Shown here piece after piece: positions 57,700 through 64,000 of a stretch of 64,000 nucleotides of DNA. The stretch covers positions 124,001-188,000 of the forward strand of contig NZ_JAUCRB010000003.1 of the NCBI RefSeq assembly GCF_030373985.1, written 5' to 3'. The stretch's first letter is position 1. Every line of letters starts with the position of its first letter. Position numbers and translations under genes: made by a program. A model generated the notes under the pieces. That model did not search any database and was not told where the DNA came from. It was given only the letters and a program-made list of their open reading frames with translations. Origin of the DNA: Wolbachia pipientis. Lineage in GTDB: Bacteria; Pseudomonadota; Alphaproteobacteria; Rickettsiales; Anaplasmataceae.

Positions 57700-58480
57700 T
57701 TAGGTAAAGTTCTTGCAAATACCAGCTTCCAAAATATCGTCATTTCCTAAATAATTTAGTTGTGCTAGGTTCATTGCGATTATCTTTCCTTTAGGGTTAC
57801 GCTTTTTATAAAAAGCAAGGAACCCAAGTCGATCACTATCAAGCCCACAAGTGACAACGGAATCAATTTGCTTCAAATGTTCCGGTTTGAAGTTATTTCT
57901 TAACCAACTAAAGTTCATTTTACCACTCGTATTTCCTAATGGCTCAATCCCTGAACGTTGATAAAGTAAATCTACATTTTCAGTTAGCAGCTGCCAATTT
58001 TTGAGTAAAACTATATTTTTTATTACATAGTGAGCTGAGGTTAGCATGCCATAGAAACAAGCTTTGTAGAAATTGTCTATAATTTTCGAAAACTTCTCTG
58101 GTTCTTTGAGAATTTTATGTATAAGTGCAACAACATCTTCTTGTTTTAAGTTGCGATCATAAAAAGCTCGCCAAATTGTTTATTAAGCTCAAATACATCT
58201 GATACTACTGGTGCTGATATTTCAGCGCTAGTGTAAAAAACTACATTCTTATTATTGATAAGTTTAGCAATTTGTAATGCTGATAATTTGTTTGGAATTG
58301 CATTTTGTACGTATAAAAATTGAGTAAAACAAGAGGTATTGTTTTATCCTTTGCTACTTGGTCTTTTGCTACTAACTACACAACCATATTCATGATTCTT
58401 TTGTGCTTCTTTATCATTAAGCAAGACATTTTCTTGCTTTGTTAATTCTTTGATTAAGTTTTCCACTTTTCAAGGATAGT
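57700..58480 (-). pseudogene. Broken hypothetical gene
   Basis: The 3' part is an open frame ending at 57700 (HLKQIDSVVTCGLDSDRLGF and FYKKRNPKGKIIAMNLAQL). It extends upstream past ATG 58047 (EDVVALIHKILKEPEKFSKI) to about 58165. It then continues only in a shifted frame (VVFYTSAEISAPVVSDVFEL), and again shifts near 58320 and 58370. Coil-like sequence (VENLIKELTKQENVLL) lies near 58466. The original gene may have had about 260 codons or more. I do not recognise the family. The intact 115-codon tail is probably not a gene on its own. Confidence 0.6.
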
Positions 58481-58919
58481 TGAAACCCTGGTTTGCTATT
58501 TCCGGAGTTTACACAGAAATATCCAACATCATCTCACATATCTTTGTCCCCTGTTCTCTTTAGGTAAAGAACATGCTACTTTTTTTATCTATTATTCTAT
58601 TCATAACTTCTATAGGGACTTGTGTGGGGCCTGCAGTAGAATATTCTCTGCGTAGTAAACACTTGTACTAAAAATTAGCAAGATTAAATACTTTTTTGCT
58701 TGTAGAAAATAATGAATCATTTATGCTATTTGACAACCTCGACTCTATTATAAACACTAAATAAGTAAGTTAGCCTTTTCAATTAAGGGACTTTTACAAA
58801 ATTTTGAAAAGTTATTTTACACATAAATCTAGATTGGAGCTTTACTGTGACTCAACTATTTATTGACTTCATGACAATAGTCACTTTAAATTAGTAACTA
58901 TTGTTGCAGTAAAGTATCA
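58481..58919. other. Spacer upstream of the nuo operon
   Basis: This is about 440 bp of non-coding AT-rich DNA between the decayed gene and nuoJ. It must carry the nuoJKLMN promoter, but I cannot pick a convincing -35/-10 pair. Confidence 0.4.
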
Positions 58920-59507
58920 ATGTCTTTTTTCTTTTATTTTTATGCAATTCTTGGTATCTTATCTGCTGTCTGTGTGATTAGCGTAAGGAATCCTGTACAT
59001 GCAGTATTATTTTTAATTTCCACATTTGTTAACTCTACAGTTCTTTTCATCCTCCTTGGAGCTGAGTTCATTGCTATGATGGTGCTGATAGTATACATCG
59101 GTGCGGTTACAGTGTTATTTCTCTTTGTAGTTATGATGCTCGATGTTGACTATATAAGGTTACGCCAGGGTTTTACAAAGCATTTAACTCTCAGTGCTAT
59201 ATTATGTGCTGTGTTTTTTCTAATTATTAGCTTTGTAATACGTGGCTCAGCGTTGAATATAAGCAATGTTATAAACTATAATGCCAATAATGTGAAAGCT
59301 ATCGGTAATTTGCTCTATACTGACTGTATGTATGCTTTTCATCTTTCTGGTATTCTGCTACTTGTTGCAGTTGTTGGTGCAATTGCTCTTACTTTGCAGG
59401 ATAAGAAAAAGAGAATTAAGAGACAGAATGTATTAAAGCAATTGACGCAATCTTCATCTGTAAAATTAGTTAAGGCTAAATTTGGAAAAGGAGTAGAATG
59501 GAAATAG
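58920..59507 (+). CDS. nuoJ: NADH-quinone oxidoreductase subunit J
   Basis: This 195-residue membrane subunit of complex I has five transmembrane helices. Conserved are [40 protein letters not shown] and [14 protein letters not shown] charged tail of about 40 residues follows the last helix. Its end overlaps nuoK by 10 bp. It is the first gene of the nuoJKLMN run. Confidence 0.96.
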   Translation: MSFFFYFYAILGILSAVCVISVRNPVHAVLFLISTFVNSTVLFILLGAEFIAMMVLIVYIGAVTVLFLFVVMMLDVDYIRLRQGFTKHLTLSAILCAVFFLIISFVIRGSALNISNVINYNANNVKAIGNLLYTDCMYAFHLSGILLLVAVVGAIALTLQDKKKRIKRQNVLKQLTQSSSVKLVKAKFGKGVEWK

Positions 59508-59806
59508 GATTAAATCATTTTTTGATAGTTGCTGCTATTTTGTTCACTATTGGAGTGTGCGGTGTTTTCATTAACCGTAAGAGCATAATCAATATACTGT
59601 TATCAATAGAAATATTACTCCTGGCAATCAACATCAATCTAGTTGCTTTTTCTGCTTTTATGAATGATATAGTTGGGCAAATTTTTGTCATGTTTGTTTT
59701 AACTGTTGCAGCGGCAGAGTCAGGAGTTGGGCTTGCAATATTGGTTGTATATTATAGAAACCGTGGCAACATAGATGTCGAACGAGCGAACTTAATGAAA
59801 GAATGA
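59498..59806 (+). CDS. nuoK: NADH-quinone oxidoreductase subunit K
   Basis: This 102-residue three-helix antiporter-related subunit of complex I has the two membrane glutamates used in proton transfer, E38 ([15 protein letters not shown]) and E74 ([14 protein letters not shown]). Length is normal. It overlaps nuoJ, and nuoL follows after 4 bp. Confidence 0.97.
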   Translation: MEIGLNHFLIVAAILFTIGVCGVFINRKSIINILLSIEILLLAININLVAFSAFMNDIVGQIFVMFVLTVAAAESGVGLAILVVYYRNRGNIDVERANLMKE

Positions 59807-59810
59807 AGGT

Positions 59811-61667
59811 ATGATGGATATACTGAAATTAATAGTGTTTTTGCCACTATTTGGTTCGTTATTTGCAGCGTTTTTTAGAAAAGATATTTTTAGTCAGTTA
59901 ATTACAACTGTAGGAATTGGAATATCTGCAATTTTATCTTGGTATGTGTTTCTCACCTTTGCTGAAAACTATCATTTAGTTTTGTTTCCTTTATTTTCAT
60001 TAAGTGTATTAAAAGTAAATTGGGCAATTAGCATAGATGCTTTCTCATCTTTAATGCTGATTGTTATTACAACTGTTTCGCTGGTAGTTCACCTATATTC
60101 TATTGGTTATATGGAGCATGATAAGGGAAGACCGAGGTTTTTTTCTTATTTATCGCTGTTTACGTTTTGCATGATTGTGCTGGTTGTGAGTGACAATTTC
60201 GTGCAGCTTTTCTTTGGCTGGGAAGGGGTTGGCTTGTGCTCTTATTTACTCATAGGGTTTTGGTTTCAAAAGTATTCTGCGAACAATGCAGCATTCAAAG
60301 CATTTGTTGTAAATAGAGTAGGGGACTTTGCACTATTAATTGGAATTTTTCTTATTTATTATACATTTCATTCTTTGAAATTTACTGAAGTTTTTGACAC
60401 AGCTGATCTTCTTGGTGCGCAGAACATTAAGGCATTCTGCTGTGAGTTTAAAATAATTCATATAATATGTGTGTTGCTATTTGTCGGCTGTATGGGAAAG
60501 TCTGCTCAGCTTGGACTTCATGTTTGGTTGCCAGATGCGATGGAAGGGCCAACTCCTGTGTCTGCACTTATTCACGCGGCAACGATGGTGACGGCAGGAG
60601 TGTTTTTAGTAGCAAAATGTTCTCCATTGTTTGAACTATCAAGTGTGACACGAGAATTAATAGTTATTGTTGGTGCACTCACTGCTTTTTTTGCAGCTAC
60701 TGTTGCGATTACTCAGAATGATATAAAGAAAATAATTGCTTATTCAACCTGCAGTCAACTTGGTTATATGTTCATGGCATGTGGCCTTTCTGCTTACAAT
60801 GTTGCTATTTTTCATTTAATGACGCACGCTTTTTTTAAAGCTCTACTATTTCTTGGTGCAGGTAATGTAATTCATGCAATGCATCATGAACAAAACATTC
60901 AAAGGATGGGGAATTGCTGGAAAAAAATCCCTTACACTTACACTTTTATGTGGGTTGGGTCTCTTGCACTTTCTGGGATATTTCCATTTGCAGGTTTTTA
61001 TTCAAAGGACTTGATAATTGAGCATGCTTATAGTGCAAGTAGTTTTGCCTTTATAATAAGCTTAGCTGTTGCGTTCTTTACAGCATTTTACTCTTGGAGG
61101 TTATTACTTCTTGTGTTTCATAGCCAAAGACAAAGTAAAGTTAATATACACGATGCACAAAAGATTATGCTTATGCCCCTATTGATACTTGCTTTTGGAT
61201 CGGTGTTTTCTGGAACATGGGGAGCAGATATTTTGAATATAACTAGTAATGAATTTTGGAAATCAAGTTTAGTGGTTGTTGATGAGCATGAAGTTCATAG
61301 TTTCTTTATAAAATTACTACCGACCTTGGCAAGCCTAAGTGGGATAGCACTTGCGTTTCTGGTTTACTACTATCAAAAATTTAAGCAAATTGAAAGTAAG
61401 CTTTTACTTAAATTTTTGCAGAATAAATGGTACTTTGATAAGATATATGAGTTTGTCATAATTGCACCGATGAAGTTTATTTCTAGGCTTCTATGGAAGT
61501 TTGATGTTAAGGCTATTGATTCATTTGGGCCAAATGGTGTTGTAAGGTTGGTTAATGAATGTTCAAAGGGTTCTATAAAGTTACAGACTGGTTATATATT
61601 TGATTATGCATTTATTATGTTTGTTACTTTGATAATCGGTGCCTTGTATATTATTGGAATTAAATAA
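59811..61667 (+). CDS. nuoL: NADH-quinone oxidoreductase subunit L
   Basis: This 618-residue distal proton-pumping subunit of complex I has about 16 helices. Signatures are FFGWEGVGLCSYLLIGFW (key Glu), HVWLPDAMEGPTPVSALIHA and the ATMVTAGVFLVAK stretch, and KKIIAYSTCSQLGYM. The C-terminal lateral helix region is present. Start is ATG 59811, and an in-frame ATG follows at once. The nuoM start lies 3 bp after the stop. Confidence 0.97.
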   Translation: MMDILKLIVFLPLFGSLFAAFFRKDIFSQLITTVGIGISAILSWYVFLTFAENYHLVLFPLFSLSVLKVNWAISIDAFSSLMLIVITTVSLVVHLYSIGYMEHDKGRPRFFSYLSLFTFCMIVLVVSDNFVQLFFGWEGVGLCSYLLIGFWFQKYSANNAAFKAFVVNRVGDFALLIGIFLIYYTFHSLKFTEVFDTADLLGAQNIKAFCCEFKIIHIICVLLFVGCMGKSAQLGLHVWLPDAMEGPTPVSALIHAATMVTAGVFLVAKCSPLFELSSVTRELIVIVGALTAFFAATVAITQNDIKKIIAYSTCSQLGYMFMACGLSAYNVAIFHLMTHAFFKALLFLGAGNVIHAMHHEQNIQRMGNCWKKIPYTYTFMWVGSLALSGIFPFAGFYSKDLIIEHAYSASSFAFIISLAVAFFTAFYSWRLLLLVFHSQRQSKVNIHDAQKIMLMPLLILAFGSVFSGTWGADILNITSNEFWKSSLVVVDEHEVHSFFIKLLPTLASLSGIALAFLVYYYQKFKQIESKLLLKFLQNKWYFDKIYEFVIIAPMKFISRLLWKFDVKAIDSFGPNGVVRLVNECSKGSIKLQTGYIFDYAFIMFVTLIIGALYIIGIK

Positions 61668-61670
61668 AAA

Positions 61671-63113
61671 GTGTTGTTACTTAGTATATTCTTGCTTCCA
61701 CTAATAGGAGCATTGATTTTATCTCTAATCAAGGTTAATCATAAATCTATATACCTAAGGTTCATCTCTCTATTTTGTGCTGTACTTCCACTTCTGCTTA
61801 GCATTGTAGCTTGTGTAAAGTTTGATTATAACAGCGCAGACTTTCAGTTTGTCAGCTACCTAATTAAAAATATAGGAATAGGAGTAGATGGTATATCGTT
61901 GCTCTTCCTTTTGCTTACAACTTTCTTGTTTGCTATTTGTATACTCTACAATTGCAAAATGAGTTATAAGACTCTTAAACCATATATGGCATTGTTTTTG
62001 CTGCTTGAGAGTTTTATAGTCGGGTTCTTTATTTCGCTGGATGCTATAAGCTTTTACGTGTTCTTCGAAGCTGTTTTAGTACCAATGTTCTTTATTATTG
62101 GCATCTGGGGAGGAAAACAAAGGATATATGCAGCATTTAAGTTGTTTCTCTATACACTGACTGGTTCACTATTGTTTTTGCTTGGGTTGGTATACATTTA
62201 TAATGTCTTTGGAACGTTTGATATACAGAAATTAGCCACATTAATGCCAAGACTTGATTTTGGAGTGCAGTCATTACTATGGGTTGCATTTTTTGTTTCT
62301 TTTGCGATAAAAGTGCCAATGTTTCCATTTCACACTTGGCTTCCTGATGCACATGTGCAATCACCAACTTCTGGATCTGTGATTTTAGCTGGCTTGCTTA
62401 TTAAAATGGGAGGGTACGGCTTTTTAAGATTTTCTATTCCAATGCTTCCTCAGGCAAGCTTGTATTTTTCAAATTTTGTTGTTGTGCTCAGCATTATTGC
62501 AGTAATATATGCTTCACTAGTTGCTTTTGCTCAAGATAATATAAAGAGGTTAATAGCTTATTCTTCAATAGCACATATGGGGGTCGTTACTGCTGGCCTC
62601 TTTTCATTTTGTGAGGAGGGAGTGCTTGGTGCTATATTTCAGATGATTAGTCATGGTCTTATTTCTGCTGCTTTATTTTTATGCGTCGGGATGCTATATA
62701 CTCGAACTGGAACTTTGGAGATTGCAAAGTACTTTGGCATAGTAAACATGATGCCAAAATTTGGTTTTATGTTCATTTTATTTTCAATGGCTTCAATAGG
62801 ACTACCAGGAACGTCTGGGTTTATAGGTGAGTTTTTGGCTATGATAGGAATGTTTGAGAGCATAAGATTTTTTACAGGGTTTATCGCACTTGGCACTGTT
62901 TTAAGCGCAGTTTATATACTAAATTTATGTAAACAAACAATATGGGGGGTTAGCTATTCTAAATTGTTGAATAATCTTTTGGATAGCATAGAATTTTCTG
63001 TCTTAATTCTGCTTGCAGTGTTTGTTATTATGCTTGGGTTTTACCCAACTCTTGCACTCAGTTATTTGAAGCCATGCATAGCAAATTTATTAATCAAATA
63101 TAATACTCTATGA
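61671..63113 (+). CDS. nuoM: NADH-quinone oxidoreductase subunit M
   Basis: This 480-residue proton-pumping subunit of complex I has about 14 helices. Conserved are VFFEAVLVPMFFIIGIWG (key Glu), PFHTWLPDAHVQSPTSGSV and ILAGLLIKMGGYGFLRF with the central lysine, and IKRLIAYSSIAHMGVV. The start is GTG 61671. Its TGA overlaps the nuoN ATG (ATGA), so translation is coupled. Confidence 0.97.
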   Translation: MLLLSIFLLPLIGALILSLIKVNHKSIYLRFISLFCAVLPLLLSIVACVKFDYNSADFQFVSYLIKNIGIGVDGISLLFLLLTTFLFAICILYNCKMSYKTLKPYMALFLLLESFIVGFFISLDAISFYVFFEAVLVPMFFIIGIWGGKQRIYAAFKLFLYTLTGSLLFLLGLVYIYNVFGTFDIQKLATLMPRLDFGVQSLLWVAFFVSFAIKVPMFPFHTWLPDAHVQSPTSGSVILAGLLIKMGGYGFLRFSIPMLPQASLYFSNFVVVLSIIAVIYASLVAFAQDNIKRLIAYSSIAHMGVVTAGLFSFCEEGVLGAIFQMISHGLISAALFLCVGMLYTRTGTLEIAKYFGIVNMMPKFGFMFILFSMASIGLPGTSGFIGEFLAMIGMFESIRFFTGFIALGTVLSAVYILNLCKQTIWGVSYSKLLNNLLDSIEFSVLILLAVFVIMLGFYPTLALSYLKPCIANLLIKYNTL

Positions 63114-64000
63114 GTTATATACAGATATTGCCGGAAGCGTTCTTTATTGTTTCATCGTTAGTGTTGCTGTTGCTTGGAATTGTGTTTAATCGACGCGTTG
63201 TTAACTTACTGGCACTGGGTTGTACAGTGATCGCCTTGATTATTTTAGTTCTCTCAGCACAAAATAACGAAGCTTTTTTCTTTGATTCATCGTTAAAACT
63301 CAACTTATACATCAGGTCGGCACAGGGGTTAATCCTTACAACGGGAATTTTAGTACTTTTGCTGCTAAATTTATCAAAATATGATTACAAATATGAATTT
63401 TCAATATTGATTCTTTTTGCGCTGTTTGGCATGGTAACCTTGGTTTCAGCAAATAGTTTAATTTCTTTTTATTTAGCTTTTGAATTGATGAGTATGTCTT
63501 TATATGTTCTTGCAAGCTTTAATAAAGATTCAGTATATTCATGTGAAGCAGGGGTGAAATATTTTACGCTTAGTGCATTTTCTTCTTGTATTATGCTGTA
63601 TGGAATGTCGCTGCTTTATGGGTATACAGGACAAATCAATTTTTCTGAGTTAAGTTCACTCCTGCAAAACCATCGGATAACTTATGGGATAGTTTTTGGA
63701 TTAGTTTTTATCTTTATTGGTTTGTGTTTCAAGCTTGCTATTGCTCCCTTCCATATGTGGGCTCCAGATGTCTATCAAGGTGTACCCACCATAGTGACTG
63801 CGTTTTTTTCTACTGTTCCAAAAGCTGCACTTGTAACATTTTTAATTCGATTGTTTATGCAGAAAGAATTAGTAGATATAGAGAAGTATTCTCAACCTGT
63901 TCTTTTATACATTTCAACATTATCTGTACTTATCTCAGCTTTTGGGGCTTTGCACCAAAAAAACTTAAAAAGGCTTCTAGCTTACAGTTCAATTGGTCAT
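63110..64000 (+). CDS. nuoN: NADH-quinone oxidoreductase subunit N, 5' part
   Basis: An uninterrupted frame starts at ATG 63110 and is cut by the window edge after 297 codons. It begins MSYIQILPEAFFIVSSLVLL and contains LAFELMSMSLYVLASFNKD (key Glu), FKLAIAPFHMWAPDVYQGVP and the final LKRLLAYSSIGH, all NuoN signatures. It is the third antiporter-like subunit of this complex I operon. Confidence 0.96.
   Translation, partial: MSYIQILPEAFFIVSSLVLLLLGIVFNRRVVNLLALGCTVIALIILVLSAQNNEAFFFDSSLKLNLYIRSAQGLILTTGILVLLLLNLSKYDYKYEFSILILFALFGMVTLVSANSLISFYLAFELMSMSLYVLASFNKDSVYSCEAGVKYFTLSAFSSCIMLYGMSLLYGYTGQINFSELSSLLQNHRITYGIVFGLVFIFIGLCFKLAIAPFHMWAPDVYQGVPTIVTAFFSTVPKAALVTFLIRLFMQKELVDIEKYSQPVLLYISTLSVLISAFGALHQKNLKRLLAYSSIGH

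Noticed and set aside
1-64000. tRNA, rRNA, tmRNA, CRISPR arrays, prophage or toxin-antitoxin modules
   Set aside because: I looked in every intergenic gap for cloverleaf patterns, regularly spaced repeats and typical phage or toxin genes and found none. A tRNA could be missed by eye, so tRNAscan-SE would settle that.

Overview
This window reads as a piece of a Wolbachia chromosome (Alphaproteobacteria, Rickettsiales, Anaplasmataceae). The sequence is AT-rich. Its genes are of Rickettsiales type: a CtrA-type response regulator, a virB3-virB4-virB6 cluster with four very large VirB6 paralogues, class I lysyl-tRNA synthetase, a complex I operon, and an isc operon whose ferredoxin lies elsewhere. 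Short palindromes with ATTCCA/TGGAAT arms sit between and even inside genes, which is a known habit of Rickettsia and Wolbachia. The strain cannot be named from sequence alone. About eight clearly broken genes in 64 kb shows active genome decay.

Layout. 0-3.2 kb: pgpA, gpsA, ctrA and the RNase P RNA gene. 3.4-6.7 kb: a graveyard of three broken accessory genes (a Thr/Ser-rich membrane-anchored protein, a protein with repeated beta-like segments, and an HExxH metalloprotease). 6.7-7.2 kb: a repeat element. 7.2-13.9 kb: nuoE, tgt, an antiporter-like NADH dehydrogenase homologue, an FKBP-like protein, ispA, acpP and fabF. 14.3-18.9 kb: an AEC transporter, gatA, a 619-bp element with perfect 12-bp inverted ends, lgt and smpB. 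19.0-23.0 kb: two more decayed genes around cvpA and ribE. 23.4-32.1 kb: pheS-glmU, fumC, a ccmH/ferredoxin operon, and murD-COQ9. 32.2-33.5 kb: a decayed alpha/beta hydrolase. 33.5-48.9 kb: rsmD and then, all on the minus strand, the type IV secretion block virB3, virB4, virB6-1 to virB6-4 and one trailing gene. 49.0-50.6 kb: class I lysyl-tRNA synthetase with a 91-bp tandem duplication near its start. 51.3-57.6 kb: radA, ftsY, iscU-iscA-hscB-hscA and lepB. 57.7-58.5 kb: one more decayed gene. 58.9 kb to the end: nuoJKLMN, with nuoN cut by the window edge.

How it works together. The intact genes are housekeeping: phospholipid and isoprenoid synthesis, fatty acid synthesis, respiration, Fe-S cluster assembly, peptidoglycan precursor synthesis, translation and protein export. 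The type IV secretion block is the main host-interaction system. The broken genes are mostly non-core, and several look like surface or secreted proteins. I found no tRNA, rRNA, CRISPR array, intact transposase or phage gene. The most notable points are the frame-breaking duplication in lysyl-tRNA synthetase, the palindromes inside murD and hscA, the MITE-like element family, an HscB that lacks the HPD motif, and a VirB6 paralogue that has lost the lipobox cysteine its sisters keep.
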